Part shown: positions 27,081-35,436 of the stretch, piece after piece
How positions within the stretch are numbered: position 1 is the first letter of the stretch
Layout: each line of letters starts with the position of its first letter
Assembly: GCA_022824585.1 (NCBI GenBank)
Contig: JAJDZN010000114.1
Location: forward strand, 1-52,868
DNA: 52,868 bases
Direction: 5' to 3'
Source of the DNA: Bryobacterales bacterium
GTDB lineage: Bacteria; Acidobacteriota; Terriglobia; Bryobacterales; UBA6623
Notes under the pieces: generated by a model
The model's database searches: none
What the model saw: only the letters and a program-made list of their open reading frames with translations
What the model was told of the DNA's origin: nothing
Translations under genes and position numbers: made by a program

Positions 27081-27431
27081 ATGGCAGACAACGTAGACAG
27101 CCGACCGCTGGAAATCAGCCGCCACGGTGCGCACGACATCCAGATCCGCTGGAGTTCGGGGGAAGAGGCCGTTTACCCGGCTCGCTTCCTGCGCGGCCAG
27201 TGCCCGTGCGCGACCTGTGTTGACGAAGTCACCGGAAAGCGCATCGTGGGCGAGGCCGCCCTGCCCATCTTGGTCTACCCCACCAAGATCGAACGAGTGG
27301 GCCGGTACGCGATCCAGATCTTCTGGAGCGATGGGCATTCCACAGGCATCTACACGTGGGAACGCCTGTACGACCTACTCCCCCAAGTACGCAAGCTCCA
27401 AGGGCCAGGGGCCACCCCCCCTATCGTTTAG
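27081..27431 (+). CDS. DUF971 domain protein
   Basis: A 116-residue protein consisting of one DUF971 (GBBH-like N-terminal) domain. The signature is clear: RPLEISRHGAHDIQIRWSSG, YPARFLRGQCPCATCVDEVTG with CPCxxC, then PILVYPTKIERVGRYAIQIF and WSDGHSTGIYTWERLYDL. In larger enzymes this domain binds Zn through these cysteines. Free-standing versions often sit next to iron-sulfur or quinone genes, and no function is proven. A TACCCT box (27061-27066) ends 14 nt before the ATG. Its 3' end overlaps the end of the convergent membrane-gene fragment by 11 bp. Confidence 0.88.
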   Translation: MADNVDSRPLEISRHGAHDIQIRWSSGEEAVYPARFLRGQCPCATCVDEVTGKRIVGEAALPILVYPTKIERVGRYAIQIFWSDGHSTGIYTWERLYDLLPQVRKLQGPGATPPIV

Positions 27432-27702
27432 GCTCCCGCCGCGCTAACTCCCTTTCGGCGAGCGCGAAGGGTGCATAGACCGCCAAGAACGTCGCCAGTA
27501 CGACGAATTCCAAGACAACGATGTACGAAGGCCACGGTCCGCCGAAGGAGGGCGAAAGCGTACTGTCGGGCGGCGCGGAGAGGTACATGTAGTTCGACCC
27601 CAGCACCAGATTGATCAAGGCAACCGCCGCTGCGAACAGCTTCAGAGCGGCAAATGCCCGGATGAGGCCCGCGATGTGCCGACCATCCGACCGTACCGAC
27701 AA
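27421..27702 (-). pseudogene. Truncated YwaF/TIGR02206-like integral membrane protein
   Basis: An open frame of 93 codons with two hydrophobic helices and the motif LGSNYMYLSAPPDSTLSPSFGGPWPSY, matching the C-terminal part of the YwaF/TIGR02206 family (usual length above 200 residues; normally NYMYL then a GPWPWY motif). The first half of the family is absent. The frame begins with TTG, and no ATG with a ribosome site precedes it. It abuts a stretch of unrelated genes, so it looks like the remnant of a core gene cut by an insertion. A short functional protein cannot be excluded. Confidence 0.6.
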
Positions 27703-27827
27703 TAGCAGGCAGGGCTAGAGTCTTTGAACGTATGATCGAGTTTGCAGCTTGGGCAGTCGCTTGAGGAAGTTTGCGTCACCGGCAGCGGGTCACCCAACGG
27801 CGGGCGCTTCCGGCGGGGGAGAAGAGA

Positions 27828-28166
27828 ATGGACGAAAAGGGCTTTAGGATGTGGCTTGAGGAGGGGGGACTCAAGGAATCGAGCATTCAAACACACATCA
27901 CAGACGTTAAGCGAGTCGAACGGCACTACGGAAACCTTGAGGCGCTCTACAGGAAGGATCGTTTCGACGAAGTTCTCCGAGAACTCCGATACACGGCGGA
28001 GGACGAGCGACACAGAGCTCCCAACCCGTCAAGGCTCCCGATAGAGCCGAGAGTCCGGCCCAACTATTCGGTTCTGCAATGCTATGCCGGAACTGTGCGG
28101 AAGTACCGTGAGTTCCTAGATGCACGCACCGGCCGTACGGACCTCGACGCCGCGTCGCGAGCCTAG
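27828..28166 (+). CDS. Small protein with integrase-like N-terminal (SAM-like) domain
   Basis: A 112-residue protein starting at ATG 27828, preceded by GGGGGAGAAGAGA. MDEKGFRMWLEEGGLKESSI then THITDVKRVERHYGNLEALY resembles the SAM-like/core-binding domain at the N-terminus of tyrosine recombinases and of some HNH or restriction endonucleases, where the catalytic part follows. Here the chain ends after YAGTVRKYREFLDARTGRTD, so the catalytic domain is missing. It could be a truncated gene or a stand-alone DNA-binding protein. Base composition is less GC-rich than that of the neighbouring core genes. Confidence 0.5.
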   Translation: MDEKGFRMWLEEGGLKESSIQTHITDVKRVERHYGNLEALYRKDRFDEVLRELRYTAEDERHRAPNPSRLPIEPRVRPNYSVLQCYAGTVRKYREFLDARTGRTDLDAASRA

Positions 28167-28276
28167 TGAGGCTGTGCCGACGAACAGGGCGGCTATTGTG
28201 TGCTCAGATTTGGCTCCATCAGCAATGCTTGGCCCGGACAAGGAGTTCGGCCGGGGCACATTGTAGGGCCACGCAA

Positions 28277-29827
28277 TCAGGCGAGTGCGCTCTCGAACAC
28301 TTCCACGTCGCGTGTCTGAGCATGGAACTCCACGCCCACCAAATGGATCGGCAATCCGAGGTGGCGGTACTTGGCTGCGTAGCTCCGCTCCTGTAACTGC
28401 CGCATCGCGGCGCCCTGTTGCGACGACGCGAAGACCTTGAAGTCGAATAAGTACACTCTGCTGCGGGTCTGCACCGCTAGGTCCGCACGCCCAGTGCTGC
28501 TGCTGTCCTCCGTCGTCACCGTTGCTCCCGACCCGACGAAGAAGCTATAGAACACGCTCGCGTAATAACCCTCGTAGTCCGCTATCGTGTTCCGGCTGTG
28601 CCAGTGGTACGGAATGCCGGCGAACAGCGCCCGGAACCAAGTCTCGAGTCCGTCCATGTCACCCGCCTGCAGCAGCCGCTGCAAAGCCCGACTGTGCTCC
28701 TCCCGCCGACGTGAGTCTCCGGTGATATGGTTCAGCAGGCTTAAGTTCAGGCCCTGGCGCACTTCGCGGTTGGGATACACCAAGCGAAAGTACTCGATGC
28801 CATCGTCCCCCCATTCCCGCCCGCCGACCGTCAAATACCCGGTCTGAAACAAGAGCGCCTCTGGCGCGATGCTGTCCACATCGAACGTGCTGAGCAACGC
28901 CTTACTGGCACGCAACCCGTCGAGGCGGTCGGCCACCACGTAGCGCTCCGTGAGCAGCTGTGTCAGGAAGGTCGGCGTGCCCGTCTCAAACCACCACGCA
29001 TCGAATTCGCGCTCGGCAAACAGGAGCAGAACGTCGACAGGGTTATAAGCCTTCGGTTCTCCACCCCAGCTGTAGCCGTTGTACCACTCGCGGATCTGCT
29101 CGCGGTCCAAGCCCGGCAGCTCCGCCGCAAACACTGTGTCGAGATCAGCGTCGGTGTAGCCGCAGATGGCGGAGTAGTCCGGGTTCAAGGTGATATCGCG
29201 CAGATTGTTCAGGCCTGAAAACAGGCTTACTGTGGAGAATTTGCTCACCCCGGTGAGGAAGGCGAACCGGACATGTTCGTCGCAGTCCTTGATCACGCCA
29301 TAGAAGCCCCGTAGATAGTCACGATTGGCGCGGGCACTGGCCGGATCGTCCAGAGCATCGAGGATCGGCTTGTCGTATTCATCCACCAGCACGGCAACCC
29401 GCTGGCCAGTCTGACGATGCAGTGCGCGGATTAGATGCCGCAGACGCCCCGCAGCCGATTGGTGGCGGGCTTGCACCTCGGAGTCGATCTCTAGGTCGAG
29501 CAACTGTTCGTGCACGCTTGTCTGCAAGCTCTCCGGATCCTTGAGATTGCCGCCAGCGAAGTCGAGCCGAACGACCGGATGACGCACTGACCAGTCCCAG
29601 TTGTCGTAGGCTTCGAGGCCGACGAACAGGTCTCGGTCACCCTCGAACAGATGCTTGAGCGTATCGACGAAGAGACTCTTTCCGAAGCGGCGCGGGCGCG
29701 ACAGGAAGAAGTGGGTGCCCTCCCGGAACAGGCGCAGAGCGTAGCCGGTCTTGTCTACGTAGTAGCAGTTGCGATCACGGATGTCCCGAAAGCTCTGGAT
29801 GCCAGTGGGCAGGAGGCGCTTGTCCAT
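28277..29827 (-). CDS. AAA-ATPase-like / PD-(D/E)XK nuclease-superfamily protein
   Basis: A 516-residue protein of the PF09820/PF08011 architecture. The N-terminus LPTGIQSFRDIRDRNCYYVDKT is diagnostic, followed by the P-loop-like FLSRPRRFGKSLFVDTL (42-56) and the Walker-B-like VAVLVDEYDKPILDAL. The C-terminus holds a nuclease-type motif GRADLAVQTRSRVYLFDFKVF, in which D...DxK replaces the more usual D...ExK. The family is widespread, often in many copies and spread by transfer, and its function is unproven (DNA processing or defence suggested). Length is standard and all blocks are present. It sits alone among small genes, inside the accessory island. Confidence 0.88.
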   Translation of the reverse strand: MDKRLLPTGIQSFRDIRDRNCYYVDKTGYALRLFREGTHFFLSRPRRFGKSLFVDTLKHLFEGDRDLFVGLEAYDNWDWSVRHPVVRLDFAGGNLKDPESLQTSVHEQLLDLEIDSEVQARHQSAAGRLRHLIRALHRQTGQRVAVLVDEYDKPILDALDDPASARANRDYLRGFYGVIKDCDEHVRFAFLTGVSKFSTVSLFSGLNNLRDITLNPDYSAICGYTDADLDTVFAAELPGLDREQIREWYNGYSWGGEPKAYNPVDVLLLFAEREFDAWWFETGTPTFLTQLLTERYVVADRLDGLRASKALLSTFDVDSIAPEALLFQTGYLTVGGREWGDDGIEYFRLVYPNREVRQGLNLSLLNHITGDSRRREEHSRALQRLLQAGDMDGLETWFRALFAGIPYHWHSRNTIADYEGYYASVFYSFFVGSGATVTTEDSSSTGRADLAVQTRSRVYLFDFKVFASSQQGAAMRQLQERSYAAKYRHLGLPIHLVGVEFHAQTRDVEVFESALA

Positions 29828-30014
29828 GACCTAGCTTCTACGTTAGCCCGTGTGCGAACCATTGCCAGCTGGGGGTGGTGCCATGAAGTCGGCCAGCAGA
29901 CTGCCACCGCTTGGACTGCAGGCGCAGGCGGCGGAGGTCATCTCGGGTGGGGGGCATCGCGGATGGCATACAGTCTGAGCAAACTTGAGCCAATTTGCCA
30001 ACAGCGTCGTGACG

Positions 30015-30263
30015 ATGAAGGGAGCTCCGCTCTTCTTGTTGCTTAGCAGCATTGCCATAGTTGCTGTGTGTTGTTACTGGAACAGCGGCGCGATGGCTGG
30101 TGTGGCGCTGTCGGGGCAACTGCTGGTGATGTCCGTGTCGCTGAACGTCCACTACTACCGCAGGAGCAAGGGAGTAGCCCGGATCGACAATGGCTGGGGG
30201 CGCGCCTGTCCCGGGATCTACACGCCTCTGGAGCTAACGTTAGGATTGGACGATGGCGGATGA
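30015..30263 (+). CDS. Small two-helix membrane protein, unknown
   Basis: An 82-residue protein beginning MKGAPLFLLLSSIAIVAVCC, with a second hydrophobic stretch (MAGVALSGQLLVMSVSLNV) and a positively charged tail. I do not recognise a family. A TACAGT box at 29969-29974 could be its promoter. Its end overlaps the following small gene by 11 nt, which suggests translational coupling. Confidence 0.4.
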   Translation: MKGAPLFLLLSSIAIVAVCCYWNSGAMAGVALSGQLLVMSVSLNVHYYRRSKGVARIDNGWGRACPGIYTPLELTLGLDDGG

Positions 30264-30441
30264 GGTGATTGAGGAACTGTGGGAGATCAAGGAAGCCATG
30301 GCTCAGGAGTACGGGTACGACGTCACACGGCTTGCAGCGGACCCTCAGCGCAGACAACAGGAAGAGGCACACCGCATCGTGGACTTGCGGGCCTTGCGCG
30401 AAGCTGACAACCAACAGGAGCCAGCCGGAGGCGACTCATAG
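30253..30441 (+). CDS. Small acidic protein, antitoxin-like
   Basis: A 62-residue hydrophilic protein (DEVIEELWEIKEAMAQEYGYD, then RIVDLRALREAD). Proteins beginning 'xxIIEELWxIKDxIAxEHGYD' are frequent as short orphan genes in cyanobacteria and other phyla and are sometimes listed as antitoxin-like, but no function is established. The start ATG is preceded by TTAGGATTGGACG. A hairpin terminator follows 20 nt after the stop. Confidence 0.5.
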   Translation: MADEVIEELWEIKEAMAQEYGYDVTRLAADPQRRQQEEAHRIVDLRALREADNQQEPAGGDS

Positions 30442-30460
30442 CGCCGGACGCCCTCAGATT

Positions 30461-30477
30461 CGGGCACCCGGTGCCCG
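30461..30477. terminator. Hairpin CGGGCAC-CCG-GTGCCCG, possible two-way terminator
   Basis: A perfect 7-bp GC stem with a 3-base loop lies between the ends of the small plus-strand gene (30441) and the minus-strand GMC gene (30516). On the plus strand it is followed by TTAGTATGTTG, a weak T-rich tail. It could end both transcripts. Confidence 0.5.
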
Positions 30478-30515
30478 TTAGTATGTTGACTGCTCCCTGA
30501 CGCTTCTGCGGAGGG

Positions 30516-32228
30516 CTAGGCCCAGCGCCCTTTCTTGCCCTCTTCGGCGATGTAGTCGGCGGCCCGAGCCGTGATCGCCATCATGGTCAGCGTGGGGTTC
30601 TGGCAACCGATCGACGCCCAAGCAGCGCCGTCCGTGACAAAGACGTTGTCAACATCGTTGGCCCGCGCCCAAGTGTTCAGGACCGACTTGCGCGGGTCCT
30701 TGCCCATGCGGGCCGTGCCGACCTCGTGGATGCAGAATCCGCCGACCGAAGGCCTGCCAGTCAACCGGACATCCTTGTGGCCGGTCGCTTCGAGCATCTC
30801 GGCCGCCTGCACGCGCGCATCGTTCCACAGAGCCAGGTCGTTGTCCGACCACGAGAAGTTGATATCGAGCGTCGGAATGCCCCAAGCGTCCCGCCGGTCT
30901 CGGTTGAGCGCCACGTAGTTCTCGTATCGCGGCAGGCACTCGCACCAAGCGCCAAAGCTCGTGTGCCACTCAGCGCGCTCGTGGACCGCCCGCTTGTAGC
31001 TCTCTCCGAAACCCGGAGACCCAAACTTGAAACTCGGACCGCTGCGGCCTTGGTAGCCATAGCCGCGGATCATCCCGTCCGTGTGGGTGCGTTCGATGTT
31101 GAGAAAGCGCGGAATGTACATCCCGTTGGGCCGGCTCGGGGGGCCGGCCCACGGCTTGGCCTTCAGTTCCGGCATGCGGCCGGACGCTCCGCCTTGGTAA
31201 ATGTGGTCCATCAAGTAGCGGCCGAGCATGCCACTGGAGTTGAAATCAAGGCCGTAATCGGCGGAGTGCATCATCAGACGGGTCGATTCGAGCGTCGACG
31301 CACAAAGAACGATCACCTTGCCCCGGACCTCCCGCGGCACGCGGGTCGTGCGGTCCACGTATGCAACGCCCGCGGCCTTCCCAGTGGCCGGATCCTTCGT
31401 CACGTGGCTTGCGACGGCATCCACGACCAAGTCGCAATTGCCCGTCTCAAGAGCCGCCTTGAGCGTCGTGGTGGGGCTGTTGTAGTACGAATGCGTCACG
31501 CAGCCCTGCTCGCACGGGCCGCAATAGTGGCAGGGCTGGCGGCCATTGTGCGGCTTGGTAATGATCGCGCTGCGACCGATGGTTGCGACCCGTCCCATGC
31601 GGGCACGCAGCCGGTTGCGAAAGAGCTCTTCACCGCAGCTGAACGGCATCGGCGGCATGAAGACGCTGTCAGGGAGTTGGTCAAGGCCTTCGGCGATGCC
31701 ACTGAGCCCGATGTAGCGTTCGACCTTTTCGTAGTACGGAACCAGGTCGGCGTACTCGATCCCCCAGTTCTCGCCATAGCCATCGCGATCGGCGCAGCGG
31801 AAGTCGATGTCGCCCATACGGTACGACTGACGACCCCACGACAGGGAGCGTCCGCCAAGCACGCGCATGCGGATCCAGTGGAACGAGCTGTCCCCCGGCG
31901 TTTGGTAGGGATTCCGGATATCGTCAGCGAACCACTTGTAGTTCGACTCGCGGCACGCATACACCAGCCCTTGGATCGGGCGGTTGCGCATTAGGTCGGG
32001 AGACTTGGGGATCCCGCCGACGTATGGCGAGGAGTTACCGCGATACTTCAGGTCATAGGGCATCACGTGCTCGGTGAAGTCCGCGTCCGTGATCTTCGGA
32101 CCGGCCTCGAGCACGCAGACCTTCAGGCCCGCTTCGGCGAGCTGCCAAGCGGCCACGCCGCCGGTTGCGCCAGAACCGACGATGACGGCATCGTAGGCAT
32201 CGCGGCCCCGCGCGATCGTTTGCAGCAT
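30516..32228 (-). CDS. GMC-family FAD oxidoreductase with four-Cys cluster
   Basis: A 570-residue FAD enzyme related to, but distinct from, the one at 13503. The dinucleotide fold starts with YDAVIVGSGATGGVAAWQL, followed by LGGRSLSWGRQSYRMG. A cluster CHYCGPCEQGC (Cys233/236/239/243) is present, and the catalytic end is GFCIHEVGTARMG plus NPTLTMMAITAR. It oxidises an unknown alcohol or sugar. No subunit-3 partner is adjacent, and there is no Tat motif at its start, so either it works in the cytoplasm or it borrows a small subunit encoded elsewhere. The ATG at 32228 is 34 nt after the end of the TonB-receptor gene, and a -10 box precedes it by 7 nt. Confidence 0.88.
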   Translation of the reverse strand: MLQTIARGRDAYDAVIVGSGATGGVAAWQLAEAGLKVCVLEAGPKITDADFTEHVMPYDLKYRGNSSPYVGGIPKSPDLMRNRPIQGLVYACRESNYKWFADDIRNPYQTPGDSSFHWIRMRVLGGRSLSWGRQSYRMGDIDFRCADRDGYGENWGIEYADLVPYYEKVERYIGLSGIAEGLDQLPDSVFMPPMPFSCGEELFRNRLRARMGRVATIGRSAIITKPHNGRQPCHYCGPCEQGCVTHSYYNSPTTTLKAALETGNCDLVVDAVASHVTKDPATGKAAGVAYVDRTTRVPREVRGKVIVLCASTLESTRLMMHSADYGLDFNSSGMLGRYLMDHIYQGGASGRMPELKAKPWAGPPSRPNGMYIPRFLNIERTHTDGMIRGYGYQGRSGPSFKFGSPGFGESYKRAVHERAEWHTSFGAWCECLPRYENYVALNRDRRDAWGIPTLDINFSWSDNDLALWNDARVQAAEMLEATGHKDVRLTGRPSVGGFCIHEVGTARMGKDPRKSVLNTWARANDVDNVFVTDGAAWASIGCQNPTLTMMAITARAADYIAEEGKKGRWA

Positions 32229-32235
32229 CCCGATT

Positions 32236-32241
32236 AGTCTA
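32236..32241 (-). promoter_or_regulatory. -10 box TAGACT before the GMC gene
   Basis: On the minus strand TTGCTAGACT is followed by AATCGGG and the ATG at 32228 (7 nt). It lies in the 34-nt gap after the receptor gene, so the GMC gene may have its own leaderless transcript as well as read-through from upstream. Confidence 0.5.
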
Positions 32242-32262
32242 GCAATCGGCCCCTTTCCGGCT

Positions 32263-35200
32263 TCAGAATTCCCAGCGCAGCGCGAGTTGCACTTGCCGCG
32301 ACGAAGTGCTGGTCGACGTGATGCGTCCGGCACTGCCGATGCGGCCGCCAGACCGGGTGAACAGCGCACGCCCGGATGGCACTTGGAAATTCGGGTGGTT
32401 GGTCACGTTGAACGCTTCGGCGCGCAGTTTCAGGCTCTGGCGCTCGGTCGAGACCAGCGCTTTGTGCAACGCGATGTCCATGGTGAAAATCCCCGGCCCG
32501 CGCAGCGTGCCGCGACCGAGCGTGCCTAGGTAGCCCGCCTCGGGCAGCGCGAACGCTGTCGGATCGAAGTAGCGCGACGGATCGCCCAGGACGATATCCG
32601 AGGCCGCGCGGCCTGCGACCAGATCCGGGCGCTGTCCGACATCGCCGAAACCCGGCCGGAGGCGCGCCCGGTCGAAACCCACGCGGGGCGCGAACGGCGT
32701 CCCGGACAGTACCTGCATGATGCCGTGCAGCTGCCAGCCTCCAAACACCGCTGCGGCCGGCGAGCCCTTCCCCCTCCACAGCTCCAGCGAGATGTTCCCG
32801 GCCACGACGTGCTCTTGGTCGAAGTCCGACAGCCCCCTGTTGGCACGGTAGTCCCACACGGTCGGCACCTGGTCGCTGGCCACGAAGTCGTTGAAGGTAT
32901 GGTTCGAGGCCTCGTCGATGGAGCGGCCCCACGTGTACTTGCCGCGCATCGACAGCCGCTTGGCCAGCCGGCTCTGCAGGCTGAAGGTGATCGCTTGGTA
33001 GAACGAGTTGAACTGGGTCCGGCGCAGCCCGATGCGCGAAAAGGCCGGATTGACGTACGGGCTACCTTGGGGAAAGAAATAGCGGCCGTCGCTCTGGACC
33101 TCGGGAATCGGAGAGTTCACGCTGATCAGCTGGCCGAACAGATGGATGCCGCGGGCGCCGCTATAGCCGGCCCGGATCACCGTGCTCGGGCTCAGCTGGC
33201 GTTCCATCGAAGCCTGCCAGCGGGCGACGTAGGGCTGGTTAAGGTTGTAGTCGACTCCGTCCATCGACGTGGAAGGATTGCGGCCCTCGGCCGCTTGAAG
33301 GATGTCCGGAAAGCGCGGGCGCCCGAATACCAAGATGCGGTTGAACAGAGGCGGCGTGCGGACGCCGGCGATGGTCAGCTCGCGGCTGCCAAGCTGGTCG
33401 TAGAAGATCCCGAAGCCGCCGCGGGCAACCGTGCGGGCATCGCCCACGGGATCGAATGCCACCGAGATCCGCGGCGCGAAGTTGTCCTTCGACGGATTCC
33501 GCCAGAGAGGGCCGCCAAGCGTCGTCTGGGAATCGTTGACGAAGTCTCGCAGCACGGCGATCTTGCCGTTGACCTCGGTCGGCGTCGAGACCGATTCATA
33601 GCGCACGCCCATGCTGACGCTGAAGATGTCGAAGACCCTGAACTCGTGCTGGAGATAGCCGAAGTACTGGTTGTAGCGCCAGCCCCGGACGGTGTCCGAG
33701 CCGGGCTGCATCACCTCGGCGATGCGAGGGCGGGCCTGCAGCAGCAGTGCCAGCGAGTCGAACGTGTACGAGCCAACCGCGCTGAGATCGGAGCGCTGGT
33801 CAAAGTGTACGCGGTCGTAGCCCGCTCCCATCCGCAAGGTGCTCTTGCCTGTCGTGCGCACGAGAGAAGTCCCGAACTGGTAGCTCTCCAGGATGAAGCG
33901 GCGCGGCCGCGCGCGGGCTTGGAAGCCGCCCATGTTGCTCAGTCCGTTCACCGTGATCGAGCCCATCGGCTGGCCGTTGACGAACGCAAGCGAATCCGGC
34001 ACGGCGGTGGAACTGTTCTCAAAGTTGTCGACGCGGCTGAAGGCCGCCCGCCAGGTCGACAGCATCGCGGGAGAATGCACCCGCTTGAGCTGGGTGTGCA
34101 GGAAGTCGTCGCGCGAGTCGAGCCCGAACACCCACAGGTCCATCGGGTCCGGCGTGCGGGCCGCCGCATCGTCGAACGTGTAGCGCGCCGCCAGCTGGGT
34201 CGCAGAATCGAGCACCAGATCCAGCTTTCCCGACAGGTAGATCTCGTCGACCCGATCGTTCAGCTGGCGGATCGAAGCGGCCGTGCCGTCCCCGAAGTCG
34301 CGCCCGTTGGGCAGCGGGTAGAGGTCCAAGTAGGGCCGCACTTCGGCGGCCACGGGAATGTCTTCGCCAGGCAGGTGGCCGAGGCGGGCCTCCGGCGTGG
34401 GCACGGCCGGCCGCGCCGTCCTGGCGCGCCGCTCGCGCAGGCCCTCGTAGTTGAGCAGGAAGAACGCCCTGTCCAGCACCACTGGCCCGCCCAGCAGGGC
34501 TCCAAAGTGGTTGCGCCGCAGCGGAGGGGCCCCGGCAGCCGGGGAATCGAAGAAGTTCCGCGCGTCCAACGAGTTGTTGCGCAGGTATTCGTAGGCGCTG
34601 CCGTGAAATCGGTTCTCCCCTGAGCGGGAGACCGCCGTGAACACTCCGCCCGCGGTGCGTCCGTACTCGGCGCTGTACGGGCTTGTCACCAGGTGGACCT
34701 CCTGGACCATCTCCAGCCCCAGCACGTTGCCCGTGGCGCTGGCAGGAGATGCCGAAGCAGCGTCGTTGACGTAGACTCCGTCGAGCTGGAAGCTGTTCTG
34801 GTTCGGGCGTGAACCGAGCACCGAGATCTGCCGCCCAATTCCCTGCGCCAGCCCGACCCGCGCCGAAGCGGGCAGCGTGGCGCCGGGCTCTAGCGCCGAG
34901 AGTTCGAACAGGTCGCGACCATTCAACGGCAGGTCGCGCAGATTGCGTTCCGGCACGAGTCCGCCCCAGTCCGCGGCATTGGTGGAGACCAAGGAGAGAT
35001 CGCCCTCCACTTCGATGGCATCCTGCGTCATGCCCAGTTCCAAGCGCACGTCGTATTCGGCGATTCGGCCGCTGGTGAGCAGAATCCCCACAGCCTCGAC
35101 CAGCCGGAAGCCGCGCCGGGAGACGCTGACCGAGTAGCTGCCCGGATGCAGTGCCGCGATGACATAGCGCCCGTCGCCGCTGGTGGTGACCTCGCGCGAA

Positions 35201-35436
35201 ATGCCCGTTCCGCTGTGGGTCACGATGACTGCCGCTCGCGGAACCACCCGACCCTGCGGATCCGTAACGGTTCCCTGCAGGGTCGCATCGGACTGCCCGC
35301 AGAGCCGCGGCATAACGGTTGCTGGCAACGCCAGGCTCGCCAAAGCCAGCCACAGCGCCGCGGAGGTGCGGCGAGCGCGAGCGGCCAACGGAACCACGCC
35401 GTCGCGGCCGGGGCCGACATCCCGGACTCGCGTCAC
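32263..35436 (-). CDS. TonB-dependent receptor, Oar-like, with carboxypeptidase-regulatory domain
   Basis: A 1057-residue outer-membrane receptor. After a signal peptide (ALWLALASLALPATV) comes a CarboxypepD_reg domain (ATLQGTVTDPQGRVVPRAAV, YSVSVSRRGFRLVEAVGILL), then a plug (LPLNGRDLFELSALEPGATL, FQLDGVYVNDAAS) and a long beta-barrel ending in LALRWEF with terminal Phe. This type is greatly expanded in Acidobacteria and probably imports oligosaccharides or peptides. I chose the GTG at 35436, whose GTGA overlaps the stop of the preceding lipoprotein gene and which is preceded by GAGG. A GTG at 35457 is the alternative. The GMC gene follows directly. Confidence 0.9.
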   Translation of the reverse strand: MTRVRDVGPGRDGVVPLAARARRTSAALWLALASLALPATVMPRLCGQSDATLQGTVTDPQGRVVPRAAVIVTHSGTGISREVTTSGDGRYVIAALHPGSYSVSVSRRGFRLVEAVGILLTSGRIAEYDVRLELGMTQDAIEVEGDLSLVSTNAADWGGLVPERNLRDLPLNGRDLFELSALEPGATLPASARVGLAQGIGRQISVLGSRPNQNSFQLDGVYVNDAASASPASATGNVLGLEMVQEVHLVTSPYSAEYGRTAGGVFTAVSRSGENRFHGSAYEYLRNNSLDARNFFDSPAAGAPPLRRNHFGALLGGPVVLDRAFFLLNYEGLRERRARTARPAVPTPEARLGHLPGEDIPVAAEVRPYLDLYPLPNGRDFGDGTAASIRQLNDRVDEIYLSGKLDLVLDSATQLAARYTFDDAAARTPDPMDLWVFGLDSRDDFLHTQLKRVHSPAMLSTWRAAFSRVDNFENSSTAVPDSLAFVNGQPMGSITVNGLSNMGGFQARARPRRFILESYQFGTSLVRTTGKSTLRMGAGYDRVHFDQRSDLSAVGSYTFDSLALLLQARPRIAEVMQPGSDTVRGWRYNQYFGYLQHEFRVFDIFSVSMGVRYESVSTPTEVNGKIAVLRDFVNDSQTTLGGPLWRNPSKDNFAPRISVAFDPVGDARTVARGGFGIFYDQLGSRELTIAGVRTPPLFNRILVFGRPRFPDILQAAEGRNPSTSMDGVDYNLNQPYVARWQASMERQLSPSTVIRAGYSGARGIHLFGQLISVNSPIPEVQSDGRYFFPQGSPYVNPAFSRIGLRRTQFNSFYQAITFSLQSRLAKRLSMRGKYTWGRSIDEASNHTFNDFVASDQVPTVWDYRANRGLSDFDQEHVVAGNISLELWRGKGSPAAAVFGGWQLHGIMQVLSGTPFAPRVGFDRARLRPGFGDVGQRPDLVAGRAASDIVLGDPSRYFDPTAFALPEAGYLGTLGRGTLRGPGIFTMDIALHKALVSTERQSLKLRAEAFNVTNHPNFQVPSGRALFTRSGGRIGSAGRITSTSTSSRQVQLALRWEF

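Noticed and set aside
30015-30441. Confident assignment of the two small genes as a known toxin-antitoxin family
   Set aside because: Only general resemblance of one partner; the membrane protein matches no family I know.
32725-34623. Long open frame on the plus strand (632 codons) across the TonB receptor gene
   Set aside because: It lies wholly antisense to a clear receptor gene, has Arg/Ala/Val-biased composition, no family motifs, and arises from GC-rich third positions.
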